Of a DNA stretch of 64,000 nt, positions 10,991 to 22,210 are shown one piece after another. Every line of letters starts with the position of its first letter. Positions within the stretch are counted from its first letter, which is position 1. Below the pieces are notes generated by a model that saw only the letters and a program-made list of their open reading frames with translations, ran no database searches and had not been told where the DNA came from. This DNA comes from Anastatus disparis (lineage: Eukaryota > Arthropoda > Insecta > Hymenoptera > Eupelmidae), in the NCBI GenBank assembly GCA_017163975.1, contig JAFFSR010000343.1:5278001-5342000 (forward strand), given 5' to 3'. The translations under genes and the position numbers were made by a program.

Positions 10991-11896
10991 AAGTCGATCA
11001 ATTTGCTTAAAAATTAACATGTAAATTATTTGCGATCGCTAAAACGGGATTAGGGTCCTCTCTATTATCCTCACGTGGTTTTTCATCGCCCGTGCTTGAC
11101 CTATGAAAAATTAAAATAATACATTCAAAAATTTCGTAAAAATTGCGGAGTTTAAATCCGCATGTAGTTAAAAGAACCATGCCAGCATTTTGGTGTTATC
11201 TTCAAGGACACGGTATATGTACCAAAATTCACCTTGATATCTTTATTAGATCAACAGATGATCGATCATGTATTGATTTTCGATCTATTGATTCTAGATA
11301 GGTGATTTATTGAACATAAACTATTCAGGGCATAAAAATTAAATGACATAAAAAATCATTTATATTAATAATAAATCGATTTTAAAAATTGTAATTACGG
11401 TATTAGTCATCATACGCGCTACTGAAAACACACGAAAATGCTTATCTTATCTGATTCATACACAAATTACAAATTTTAAAATTCACGAATTTTGGAAAAA
11501 TAAAAAATTTTACGATGCTTTCGATTTTTTGCTATTCAAATAACATATGTACCAAAAACGGCCTTGATATCTCCATTAGATCAATAATTAATCAATCATG
11601 TATCGATTCTTGATCTATTGATCCTAGAGATGCGATTTATAGAATTTATATTAATATTAATATGAGAAATCAAATGACATCATAAAAAACAGATTATAAC
11701 ATGAGTCGGCTATTTTTAGAAAATTGTAATTACCTGTTTGATTGTGATTCGTTATATTACTCGTATCATTTAGTCTTAAACTTTCAACTTTGTACACGTG
11801 CTTATTCAGATTTTATTTCTTCATTTCAATACTGTTTAAGAGTCCGCTGTATCTCTGTCCTTTTCTAATTAAAAAATTGACTTTTTTCCCAAAATT
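10991..11896. repeat. Imperfect direct duplication without genes
   Basis: A segment beginning ATATGTACCAAAA and containing CCTTGATATCT, ATTAGATCAA and TATTGATTCTAG occurs at about 11213-11300 and again at about 11544-11632. The 330-base spacing suggests a tandem duplication. I see no gene in this stretch. Confidence 0.4.
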
Positions 11897-12166
11897 AGCA
11901 ACAAGAGGCAAAAATAAAGAGATGGTTTCGATATGTTTAATAAAATGTAATATTTTCTTTGATTAGTATGAATTAATTTTATTGCTTCGTTTTTAAGAAA
12001 AGTTGGAATAACTTAGAAAATTAGAAATTAGTGTCAAATAATGGGATTTTCAAGTTATTCCAACTTTTCTTGAAAATAAAGCGGTGGAATAAAATTATTC
12101 TTATCAGAGAAAATATTGCTTTCTATTACACGAATCGAAACCATCTCTTTATTTCTGCCTGAAGCT
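11897..12166. repeat. Short inverted-repeat element
   Basis: AAAGAGATGGTTTCGAT near the left end is the inverse of ATCGAAACCATCTCTTT near the right end, and the inner parts (AAAAGTTGGAATAACTT against AAGTTATTCCAACTTTT) continue the pairing around a centre near 12030. It has the form of a small MITE. No target duplication was identified. A further 30-base direct duplication (GCAATTTTCAGAATGCTTAC) lies at 12282 and 12371. Confidence 0.55.
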
Positions 12167-12793
12167 ATTAGTTTTTATAAAAAATAAATTTTAAATAGAT
12201 TCGGTAAAACAGGTAACTGTGTCGGTATACAGCTGACTCTTAACCAAAAAAAGAATTCAAAAAAAGTAACACGTGTGGCTTGCAATTTTCAGAATGCTTA
12301 CTTTTGCTATTTCATTGTTTCTTGGTATAATACGCGTTCATTACATATCATCATCATCACATGTGTCCTTGCAATTTTCAGAATGCTTACTTTTAGTATC
12401 TTTTTGGTATATAAAATTGTATTGTTTCTTTATTTGCACCATGGCTGACTCTTATTTCTTTTAATTTGACAGCTATAAAGCACTTGCTCCACAGTTGTAC
12501 TTGAAGGCTTGATAGATAATTGTGGAAAACGTATCTAGATTTGATGCTTTTAGTGTGCTCAATCATGTGCTACGTTTGGCTATTGCACACGAACTGATAA
12601 TACGCACAATTTGTCAAAATATACATTTAATCGACTTCTGTCGATAAATTTAAGAAATTTAACGACAAATTTAAGATATTTATCGACATTAGCGTTATTA
12701 ACTAGATTACGTTTTATTTTATTACACAGCACCGAATGAACAATAAATTATTTTCAACGACGAGGATTGTTTTCTAATAGATTCATACTTGAT

Positions 12794-13394
12794 ATGGTTG
12801 ACAGTGTCATACGGCAAAGAAATCTTTCAGATCCAGATTTAAATGAGGTATTGCGACCAAGTGGCAATTAATTTAAATGATTTAATTATAATTCAATATA
12901 TATCTATATCTATACATATTTAATACATCAATCATTTTAGCGCTACAATGGATGGCAGACAATATTGAAAGTGAGGTTATCGCTGGCTGTAAATACGTGT
13001 TTGGCGAGTAAGAAAGATTCTTAAAAACTAGGAGTTTTTGTAGAAGAACATTTATTTATTTTTATAATCAATTTTCCTGTATTTCTAGAATCTACAAGTA
13101 CAAATGTTGTGGAAGAAGAATATGATGATGATAATCTTGTCATTCCATCATCATCAAGAAAAGTGTCATCGAGAAGGTTATCATCATCGTTATCATCGTC
13201 ATCGTCGTCGTCGTCACCGTCACCATCACCATCACCATCACCACCACCGTCACCATCATCATCATCACCATCACCACAATTACCATCATCACCAACATCA
13301 CCACCATCACCACCACTACCACCATCACCATCACCATCACCATCATCATCTACTGGTAACTCTTTATCATCTTCCAATGACGTCGGAATGGAGC
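12794..13394 (+). CDS. Small spliced Ser/Pro-rich gene, function unknown
   Basis: Three exons keep one frame across short GT-AG introns: 12794-12847 (ATG, MVDSVIRQRNLSDPDLNE), 12941-13007 (RYNGWQTILKVRLSLAVNT...), and 13089 onward (STSTNVVEEEYDDDN...). Introns are 93 and 81 bases; sites are GAG|GTATTG, TTTTAG|CGC, GGCGA|GTAAGA and TTTCTAG|AAT. Exon 3 is dominated by Ser and Pro runs from a TCA/CCA repeat and may end at a donor near 13395 (GC|GTACGT). If that intron joins the acceptor at 13491 a stop follows at once, so the C-terminus is uncertain. I recognise no domain. It lies just upstream of the Polinton polymerase and could belong to it or to a host gene. Confidence 0.35.
13160..13350. 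repeat. TCA/CCA/TCG trinucleotide repeat
   Basis: An impure run of TCA, TCG, CCA and ACC triplets. In the frame of the spliced gene it encodes Ser/Pro; in other frames it gives long His-rich or Asp/Gly-rich translations that are artefacts. Confidence 0.85.
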
Positions 13395-13591
13395 GTACGT
13401 ATAATCGATATATATTATTTCTTCTGTTTTATAGTAATACATACAGATATATTTACGATTAAAAGAAAAAATATAGTTTATTTATTACAGGACGGTAAAG
13501 GTACGGAGAGCAAAGTGAAGGAGCCACAAGAAAGACCATTATTCTTAATTAAAAACTTATTTTTTGACAACAATTCGAATGTATAAAGTGT

Positions 13592-16085
13592 TTGAATTGC
13601 TTTAGAGAGTTTTTCGGTAATACATATTTTGAGAACCGTTCGAAATCAGGACCATTTGAAAGAAACGTAAGTGTTTGTACAGCGGTGAAAATTTGTCCAA
13701 TTTGTTTTAAAACTATCCGTGTAAAAAACCAAGGTAAAAAACATGAATACGGAGTTGAATTTTGTGACATTTGTAACAAATGGCTACCGATCAACCACTT
13801 TTGTTATATTCAACCTATAGAACAAGATAAGGAAAAATCTGAAATATTATGTTCATTTTATGATTTTGAAACACAACGAACTTTATATGTGTTAGGTGAT
13901 GAAAATTGAAAAATACATGTAACTAACCTGTGTGTTGTACAACAATTTTGTAGTTTTTGTCTAGAGGATACTAATATATCAAATATGTGTTGAGATTGTG
14001 GTATTTGTGAGTTTGTATTTCAAAAATATCCAGTAAAACAATTTGTCGGGTTAGCTCTATCACGACACGAAAAGTTTAAAAAATTTATTTGTATAGCACA
14101 TAATTCGCAAAGATTTGATTGTCAATTTCTATTTAAGTATATGGTAGAAAACCATTGTTCATGGGAGAAACCAACGATGATTTTAAACGGTTCCAAAATA
14201 ATTCTGATGCAAATTTCAAGAGTTTAATTTATCGATAGTCTAAATTATTTTCATATGCCACTGTGTGATTTACCGAAAGCTCACGGGTTCTCAGGCATTC
14301 AATTTCAGGAAAAAATTAAAAAAATAAACATTAAATAGGTATTATACCTGTGAGAGGGTACAGAACGGCTGATAATCAATCCATCAAAGCTATACAATGA
14401 CTTTATTGGATGAAAGATTCTACAGTGTCGAATTGAGCATGCAGGGCACGAACAGGAGAAGAGACTTATTGAAGATGTTCTCGTTGATGGATACGCTCCA
14501 TCACGAGCAGATACGGATCATAATAATACAGTTCTTCAATTTTGTAGGTGTTACTGGCATAGATATCCACGATGTTATAGAATAAATAGAAATGAAACAC
14601 TATCATCAGGCGAATCGCTTGATGACAGATATGAAAAAACATGTGAATCTCTCACTCATTGTAATATGGAGTTGTGAATTTGAGAGGTAAATTTCACGTA
14701 ACCGGGAATTGAGAGAATATATAGATAAGAATATTGATCTTGTTTATCGTAAACTGTTGGACCTCGATGATGTGTTTTTCAGCGGTAGAACTGATAAAAT
14801 GGTAAAATTTTACGAATAAGAGGGTGATGAAAAAATTAAATATATTGATGTACATCCATTATATCCATACATTCGAAACCGAGGTAAATATTTTGTGGGT
14901 TATCCATCTTTATATGTGGGTAATAAAACTCTAACTCTAATAGGGGATAACAACGACATCAGTAACGTTAAAGGTCTTATCATGTGTGATGTACTCTCGC
15001 CCAGAAATTTGTATCCCTCTGTTTTACCAGTTGAAATGCATGGAAAATTAATTTTTCTTCTTTGATGTACGTTCTGTGAACGAATGATTGAAACGGATTG
15101 TATCCACGATAATACGATGGATCGAGTATTACACGGAACATGGGTGTCGAAAGAGCTCAAAGCTGTAGAAATAGGATACGCGATTCAAAACTTTTACGAA
15201 ACATGGCAATATCAGATGGCACAATATAACCCTGTGATAAAAACAGGTGGTATTTTGACCGAGTACATCGATGAATTCTTTAAACAAAAAACCGAGGTTT
15301 CTAGTTACCCGTCAGAATGTATTACCGGAGATCATAAGGACCGTCATATAGAGAATTTTGAACGTGAAGAGGGTATTCGTCTAAGTAAAACTGATATAAA
15401 TTTTAATGCGGGTTTGAGGTTCGTGGCTAAACTATGTTTAAACTTGTTATGGGGAAAGCTTGCACACTGAAAGAATATGGCTGAAACAGAGATTGTTACG
15501 GAGCCAGCAAGATTGACAGAACTACTTACCAATGCTAGAGTGGTTATAAACAGTGTCATCCTAGTCAACAATCAGGTATTTTAAGTGAATTGGCAGTATT
15601 AGGATGAAGCTTTTTTGCAGTCACGCACGACAAGCGTTGTGATTACAGCTTTCACAACAGCTCAAGCTTGGCTTAAATTTTTTGATTATTTGAACAAATT
15701 AGAATCGCGCGCACTGTACTACTAATACTGCACAGACTCAGTTTCCTATGTCAGTAAGAACGACGATCACGATTTGCCAATCGGTATATTGCTTGGTAAA
15801 CTTATTGATGAATTAGCGGAAAAAGGTGTTGGTACATACATATCATCTTTTGCCTCTGGTGGACCGAAATTTCATGCGTACAAATGTAAACTTCCAGATA
15901 GTTCTAAACAAACAGTATGTGAAATTAAACGTATAAGACCTCAATTTTGAACGGATACGCTAGTTAATATCGGGTAACATGGACGAAATTATTATATCTT
16001 CACCGGCAATAAGAAGGACAGATTTCCACGAAGTATTATCATTTACAGAGACGAAAACTTGTAAAACCGTATATGGAAAAAGAAG
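13592..16085 (+). pseudogene. polB: Polinton/Maverick protein-primed DNA polymerase B (decayed)
   Basis: Family B, protein-primed DNA polymerase that replicates Polinton DNA. The N-terminal zinc-ribbon-like Cys pairs (CPIC, CDIC) precede exonuclease motif I (FYDFETQ, about 13855), then the exonuclease II region (AHNSQRFDCQF) and FIDSLNYF. Farther on are GRTDKMVKFYE, polymerase motif A (YIDVHPLYPYI, with Pro where Ser is usual), the HGTWV...NFYETWQYQ segment (15140-15210), LLWGKLAH (motif B region) and the motif C remnant CTDSVSYV. KTVYGKRRF near 16070 resembles the family's C-terminus. Many stops and frameshifts (for example 13907, 14226, 15062, 15468) show it is dead. Order and direction agree with the integrase downstream. 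Confidence 0.88.
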
Positions 16086-16119
16086 ATTTGTCGGGTTGAA
16101 AAAAGCTACCTGTGCGGAT

Positions 16120-16440
16120 ACAGACACGGCTAACGACTGAACTCCACGTCGCCTGAGTAGGTATACAGTGCTAAGAACGCATGCAAAAACAATTTCCAAT
16201 TCAAAGTGCTCGCGAGACTATGAGTGATGGGGGGAGAGACGTAATATTCCAGTGGTGGGGAAACGAGCTCGTCTCTAACGCCATCGCAGTTGTACAAGCG
16301 AGTCGCGCATGCGCCAAAGAAGCTAGCTGTTTCGAAGCATTCGCAAGCAGCGTGTGTAAATATTATGATAGTGGGAGGACGAGCTCTTCTTCAACGCTCT
16401 TGTGGATACGCGTGTGGCCACGCGGGGAATCCCACTGCAA
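16120..16440. other. GC-rich insert of unknown origin
   Basis: This block is much richer in G and C than its surroundings and dense in short palindromes (GAGCTC, GCTAGC, GCATGC, TCTAGA-like). A frame opening at 16181 runs through it into the phospholipase-like segment, but the GC-rich part resembles no Polinton protein I know. It may be an inserted short element. Confidence 0.3.
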
Positions 16441-16479
16441 CTTCAAGATTCTCAAAGTAGGGAAAGGTGATGAAGAGGA

Positions 16480-16750
16480 GAAGTCTGTTCTAGATTCTAT
16501 AACTGATTTGATGTCTTCTGACATTCATGTACCAAAATATAAATTTTGTGGACCTGGAATAAAACTGGCTGATCGTTTGAAACGTGGTGACGTTGGAGTT
16601 AATCCACTCGATGAAGCGTGTCGCTAACATGACATAGCCTGCGCTAATAAGAAGTCGACAGATCGTCAACAAGCTGACCAAATACTAGCAGAGAAAAACT
16701 TTTCTCAGATGCTTGCTGATAAAACTCCACGCGATGAACGACAGTTGCAA
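16480..16750 (+). pseudogene. Phospholipase-A2-like protein of the Polinton (decayed)
   Basis: The segment carries the calcium-loop signature FCGPGIKLADRL and, after NPLDEACR, the His-Asp dyad (HDIAC), as in the short secreted-PLA2-type domain shared with parvovirus capsid N-termini and found in many mobile-element proteins of insects. Such domains hydrolyse phospholipids at the sn-2 bond, probably during entry or release. A TAA at 16625-16627 falls directly before the catalytic His, so the dyad is cut off. A basic segment with RQQADQILAEKN follows. It lies between polymerase and integrase on the same strand. Confidence 0.65.
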
Positions 16751-16899
16751 TGATGACTTCTTTTTGTATGTTAAGCAAAATTACTTTTGAAAAAATTTTT
16801 TTTACGTATAAAGAAGCCTATAAAATGCAGGGATAAGAAAGCAAAGAAAACAAAAACGTGTATGATTTCAATGAAGAAGCAAGCAAAAGAAAAAAAAAT

Positions 16900-17865
16900 A
16901 AGAATAATGCAGAAACAATTAAACAAACTTTATTTTGGTCCACCAAAACCAGAAGCATATGGGCTAATAAATTTGTGACCTCTGTACGAAAGAAATATCT
17001 AGCTCAAAAAGTATTTGACTAACTTGAGAGTCAGGATGCTTACAATCTGCACAGACCTGTACTATACAGGTTTCTTCGAGGTCATTACAACTTTCTAAAT
17101 CTTGATGACGTTTAGGAGGCAGATTTGATGGATTTGAGAGCGATTAAGACTTATAATGATAATCACGGTTATATCGTCGTTGTTATTGACGTTTTGAATA
17201 AATACGCATGGGCTTTACCATTGATGGATAAAACTTCAAAAAGTGTTGTTAGAGCATTTGAAAACATTAAAAAACAGTGCTAATCGAAAGCCTTCGATTT
17301 CTCTAACGGACAAGGGGAAAGAATTTGTAGGAAAGGAATTGCAAGAAGTGTTGAAGAAAAATAAAATTTTATATAAAATAGTGCGAAGCCCTGATATCAA
17401 AGCAGCTGTAGCTGAAAGGTTTATAAGAACTATAAAGGAGCGGATGTGGCGAATGAAAAATATTAGTCTCTTTCAAATCATAGCAAACACTGATCCATCA
17501 AGATGGAGTCAGCATCTGTTACGATTCACAACGCTCACAAAGCTCGAAAGAATTAAAAATCTCGATGTGGATACGCCAAGTACAGAAAACTTAAATACAG
17601 CATCGGTGACCTAGTACGGGTCAGACGAGTAAGAAACATGTTTGCGAAAGGGTACTTGGTTGGGTAGACGTTCGAGCTGTTACCATATTTCAGTAGTACG
17701 CCAACCACCGGTTTACTTTCTAAAAGATTTAGCTAATAAAGATATTGAAGGATGTTTCTACGAAAACGAATCAAGTAGAGTTCAAAATAATTTAAATAAC
17801 GAAATGGAAAAAATTTTCGAAAGCACTGAAACCGGACAAAATAAAAAATATTTTGTTAAATAAAA
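16900..17865 (+). pseudogene. Polinton retroviral-type integrase (decayed)
   Basis: DDE integrase that inserts Polinton DNA. The first Asp lies in EADLMDLRAIKTYND, next to GYIVVVIDVLNKYAWALPL; the second in SLTDKGKEFVGKEL (about 17305, after a one-base frame change); the Glu in AAVAERFIRTIKERMWR. The C-terminal segment VRQPPVYFLKDLANKDIEG then FYENE (17700-17770) matches the chromodomain-like tail of the family. Stops at 17117 and around 17614-17640 and the frame change make it non-functional. Upstream, KLYFGPPKPEAYGL and the QDAYNLHRPV stretch are the usual lead-in. Confidence 0.88.
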
Positions 17866-17983
17866 CAACAGAGTCAACAACAAAAGGAAAGTTCTTTAAG
17901 AGATACAAATCAAACAAAACCAGGCCAAGAAAACCATAAAGGTTATAAAAATCCAAAACGTAACCGTGAATGTTATCGGTGTG

Positions 17984-18020
17984 TTATCGCATATGAACTG
18001 CAAAGCATATGCGTCGAGGT
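17984..18020 (+). ncRNA. Single hairpin resembling array A
   Basis: TATCGCATATG at 17985 pairs with CATATGCGTCGA ending at 18017; the seven-base stem GCATATG/CATATGC closes a nine- to ten-base loop with TGC in it. The flanking TATCGC and CGTCGA are the same fixed elements, in the same order, as in the four hairpins at 5555-5888. The ATTGC loop and the long basal stem are absent. It may be a diverged member or a chance match. Confidence 0.3.
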
Positions 18021-18244
18021 GAGTCCGAACCGATCAGGCGTAAGCGAGGTAGGCTTAAAAGTCCTACCAATTTGAAGCGTAGCGAAAACATAGTAGTTTG
18101 TTCACCGGGAAAAACGCGTGTTCAACGAAAATTATTTAGTGGTAGAAAATTGTAAATATTAAAATTGCTTAAGACAATGATTGCATACCTACCGCGCGAT
18201 AGGCAGAGCAGCAGAACCAGGTTATGCTGCGTCTGACGGAGGGG

Positions 18245-20097
18245 TGTAACGGTATCCTACCGTGTTTGAATCTTGCGCGCTTAGGTATTAAAATAGGATG
18301 AACGCTCGGTCATACATCTCGTCTGTGACGAGTAAAGAAGTGCGTATCTTGACGATCGGCACGCGAGAGAGAAGCTCGCTGGCCGTGAGGCGCTTGAGAG
18401 AGTTTCCGGCTACCGTTGGGTTAGCACGAAATCTAAGCTGCGCTGTGCTTGTTAAAAGATTTCGCCACGTGGTCGTATAATACGGTAGACTAAGTTCGCA
18501 TTTGATAGCGCGAGACATTGTCTTAATTAAAGGTCGTTAATTTATATCGACTAGCGTATTATATTATATTGGCTAGTTGCAGCTCTTAGAAATTCTTTCT
18601 GTAGAGTTTTGCTTGACCGCTTTTCGCGCGTCTTAGCGGTCAGCCATTAAGTGCCAGCAAATACGTTGATCGGCGTGTATAGGATTCCACCGATCTATGC
18701 TAAGGCAACCACGTTGGCAGAGCTCAGCAAAATTCAAGGATCGGGAAGAGACGTCTTCCACCGACCTACTCTAGAGCGTCTACGTATTGGTTACGTACAG
18801 GGGAGAAGCTACGGTAACGGGCGAGCGGCATCTACATGCACGTAGGTACTTAGTGTAAGCTAGCTAGTGCGTTATTGTAAGTATAATTATACTGTGCGAT
18901 ATCCAAGTGTCTCTTCCTCGAGAGATACTTGTTCGGGTATATTGTATCATCGAGTATATAACCGATCAGCGTCATAAGCGAGTACTATTTAGTTCGCGAC
19001 GCGTCCTCCCTTTGCTCGCTCTCTCATTAGACGCGAACATTATATTTCACATATTATATTATTTCATTCTCGTTAAATTCATACTCTATTTTTATTATAT
19101 TTATATTTTTCTTGCAATAAATTAATTTTGTTTTCTATTAAAACGTGCTTTGAATTAATTTATATTGCCTGACTATATTTAATATAAAATATATTTCCCG
19201 TTGCTTACTCCGACGCCTCCGCGGTTCTTGTGAGCAGTTATAAATTATTTAATTACGTAATATCATATATTTTAATATAACGTATTTTGGAACCTGCCTC
19301 ACGAAGGAAAACTGCGCTACCGGCCACGCGTCTCTCGATCAGGTAAGAGAGAGAGAGAGAGAGAGAGACGCAGTGCGTGCAGCAAGCGACAAGTATATCA
19401 GATATGATTTTGTCGTTTATCAATAGGATTGATTAGCTAGCACAATCGGAGTTCGCTGTACAATATTTAGTGAAATTCTTACAAATTTCAGCAACTCTGC
19501 ATATAGTAAAATTTAAGAACTTAGCTAAAGTTTACATTAAATTAAAAGCTAATTCTTTTTTTGTAACGGACAAAATAACCGTTACAATATATATATATAT
19601 ATATATATTTATGTTTAAAATAAATAAACATTTAATATAATTTATATGTTTCCTTTTATTGTCTTAATAATAAATATATTAAAATTTTGTATATTAATGG
19701 AAGAAACGCCTAGTTTTATTAATAAACCAGTGTTTCACTAATAAATATTAAACAGCTACCCTCCAATCTGGCCTATTGCCCGAACGGAGCTTGTGTAGTT
19801 TGCTAAAAAGGGACCTAGCAGCTACACTCCAATCCGGCCTACTGCCCGAGCGGAGCTTTTTGTAGTTTGTTGGTTAAGTATTTAATAGCTACCCTTGAAT
19901 CTGGCCTACTGCCCGAACGGAGCTTGCGTAGTTTATTAAATACATCTAAGAAAGATTTACGAATCGCGTTCTTAAAATTAAAAATCTACGTAAGACTAAC
20001 GTCGTGTTTATATTAGAAGTAATTAATCCAGCATCGAATTCGGACCATTAATTATTTTTTTTTGAAAAGTAACTATCACCCACTTGGGTACGTTACA
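18245..20097 (+). mobile_element. Probable LTR (LTR-B) inserted in the Polinton
   Basis: GACGGAGGGG followed by TGTAACGG (18245-18252) looks like a polypurine tract and LTR start. TATATAA is at 18955-18961 (offset 710) and AATAAA at 19116-19121 (offset 871), close to the spacing in LTR-A. Three tandem hairpins lie at 19753-19943. The right end may be CGTTACA at 20091-20097, with TGGTGACG (20105-20112) after it as in LTR-A, or CCGTTACA at 19579-19586, which is the exact inverse of the start but would exclude the hairpins. A GA microsatellite is at 19345-19370. No matching target duplication was found. It splits the Polinton between integrase and structural protein. Confidence 0.45.
19753..19943 (+). 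ncRNA. Array of three RNA hairpins (array B)
   Basis: Units at 19753-19802, 19817-19871 and 19878-19943 share AGCTAC, GGCCTAYTGCCCGA, CGGAGCTT and GTAGTTT. AGCTAC pairs with GTAGTT (one G-U), CTCC with GGAG in the first two copies, and GGC/GCC closes a CTACT or CTATT loop. Outside the fixed part the basal stems differ but still pair, most clearly GTATTTAATA with TATTAAATAC in the third copy. The third copy has CTTG where the others have CTCC, breaking the middle stem. Sequence is unrelated to array A, yet number, size, stem plan and place near the LTR end are alike. Confidence 0.55.
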
Positions 20098-20132
20098 ACC
20101 TTGATGGTGACGTTACACTTTTATCGTATTGG

Positions 20133-20500
20133 TTGATAAGAAAAGAGATGGATTATTACAAGTCATACTTTGACATGCAGAGCGGAGGTGGTAGTAAAAA
20201 TGGTGAGGGAGTCGGACGTATTTACGTTGGAGCCCGCTATCAAAGAGGACACGGTGGTGTTGGAAGCTTTTTAGCTGGGTTCTTTAGTCGTGCACTACCA
20301 CCACTCAACCATGGCGTAAAAGCAGTGGGAAAGAAAGCGTTACGTACTGGTATGAATGTTTTATCTAACGTTACAACATAGAATACTTCAATCAAAGAAT
20401 CTCTACGAAATCGTATAAAAGAGTCTGGCACAAACCTTAAAAGAAAGGTAGAAGAGAAACTAGATAAATTAATGGAGGGGCCTAGATATAATAAACAGCG
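20133..20500 (+). pseudogene. Polinton structural protein fragment
   Basis: The frame reads RIYVGARYQRGHGGVGSF and LAGFFSRALPPLNHGVKAV, then GKKALRTGMNVLSNVTT, a Gly-rich, basic, membrane-active-looking segment that recurs in the small capsid-associated proteins of insect Polintons. A TAG at 20379-20381 interrupts; the same frame goes on with SIKESLRNRIKESGTNLKRK and stops being recognisable near 20500. The exact Polinton protein name is not certain to me. It is the last recognisable piece of the element, displaced from the integrase by LTR-B. Confidence 0.6.
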
Positions 20501-22206
20501 CTATCTGCGTGCTTTTCAGTTGTATGATGGCAGTGTCCATGTTAAGAGCCCCTGAAAGAAAAGTAAACATAAACCGCGCATCACAAAAAATAAAAAAAAT
20601 AAGGTGATAAAGGAGATAAAAAATAGAACCAAAAAAAAAGAATCCTCGAAAAATCAAAAAAGTACGAACAACAAGAGATATTTTTGACTGAAAATAGCGT
20701 TTTTACACACACAGTCCTGTAAATTCATGAAATGGGAATTGCTCCTATTTGACTACCATCTGCTGTTAGCAGCAAGCGAAGGTTCTCAAAGTTAGTATGA
20801 GAAACACATAGGAAGATTAGAGTATAAAAAGCTTTGATCTTGTGGGCAAAGCTCTTCCTTTTAGATCAGACGGCCAGCAAAGCAACAGCCCTCTTTCTAG
20901 ATTGGATGCCCAGGGCAATAATAACTCTTTTCCTCATTGGATGTCAATGAAGCTAAACTTCGTTTTTCTGAGAAATCTCTTGCCAGTCACAACGGTTTCG
21001 CCAAGCAGCCATGCCACCGCATATCTGAGAAACGAGCAGCCTGGGAGGTTAGAATGAAAATTAAAAGTATATTTAAAACACAAAAACGCCCAATGAGAAA
21101 GGAAGAACGGACGTTATTGTAGGGTAGCAGAGATCAACAAGCCAAGAAAAATCAGGGTAGAAAGTTTTTCTATATTTTTTTATTGTAAATCTCAAGGAAC
21201 AGTATGACGCAAAAACGGGCGACTTTTATTGCTTAGACGCGAGTTAAGGATAGCGCGTTTTTCGTTTTAATAAAATTAAAATCCAACAAATAGAATCAAA
21301 TTTTAAAAAATATATTTAACTAAAATGTAGAAATGGTAGCGTAGTTTCGCCTAGAAGCGAAATAGTGAAAGAAAAAAAGGTGGGAAGGGAACAATAAAGT
21401 AAATAAGGTAAAGCTTTTTTTCTTGTTTATGAAAAATAAAAAGTAAATTGTATGACACTAAAATTTTGCATGTGTTTTAATTAATTTAACCCATCCTTGC
21501 TGTCTCTTTAGTCAAAAGGAAGTCAATGGATGGCTGAAATTTAGTCATTCATTAAAAAAAAATATATTAATAATTTAACTTGTATGCCGAACGTAAGATA
21601 TGTGTAGAGAGTAACTATAGAACTGTCTCAAATAGGATAAGAATTGATCGTCGTCCAGAAATTAAAAATAAAATTAAATATGTGAAACATTTAAAGTTAG
21701 AAGGGAGTATATTTGTAGATGGTGAAAAAGAAGTAGAATTATTGCATGATACCTATATATATGCCTGCGCGATAATCTTATACCGATGGCAGAAACAATT
21801 GTAAGAGTTTTTATTAAATATCAACTATGGATGCGATAAAAATTAAGTAAATACGCGGAATCGTTGATAAGTTACGTTGTTGATTGAAAAGAATTCAAAT
21901 TAATACGAAATGAGCAGTAAAAACGACGTTTTTGGGGACATGCATGAGGAAGATATATTTGCAGGAACTTTAATTGAACAATTTTCTTACGATCAGAAAA
22001 GACTTGACTATTTTCTTGCAGAAAAAAAATTTTGATGTAGGAGAATTACTGGGATTTAAATTGAGGCAGGACGCATATAAAGCGTGTTAGGTTTAGGGAA
22101 ATAAAGAAAATGTTCCTGTTAATTATAAAAAATTAATCTTAGATTCGCCCAGTTAAAATTTTTAAATTAAACATCTTGCACTTCAGCAATAGGTTGTAAC
22201 GAGTCC
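20501..22206. other. Unassigned stretch, no convincing gene
   Basis: Frames at 20842-21122 and 21580-21804 have no recognisable motifs. A short Met-initiated segment at 21910-22034 (starting MSSKNDVFGDMHEEDIF) looks protein-like and might be the N-terminus of a gag, but it is cut by a frameshift. A stem TTTCGC/GCGAAA lies at about 21345. Confidence 0.3.
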
Positions 22207-22210
22207 TTAA

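Noticed and set aside
13021..13586. Long His-rich, Asp/Gly-rich and Met/Val-rich frames.
   Set aside because: They are other-frame translations of the trinucleotide repeat; only the frame that joins across introns is kept.
18288..18845. Several 60-76-codon frames in LTR-B.
   Set aside because: They overlap on both strands, lack motifs and lie in U3 of a probable LTR.
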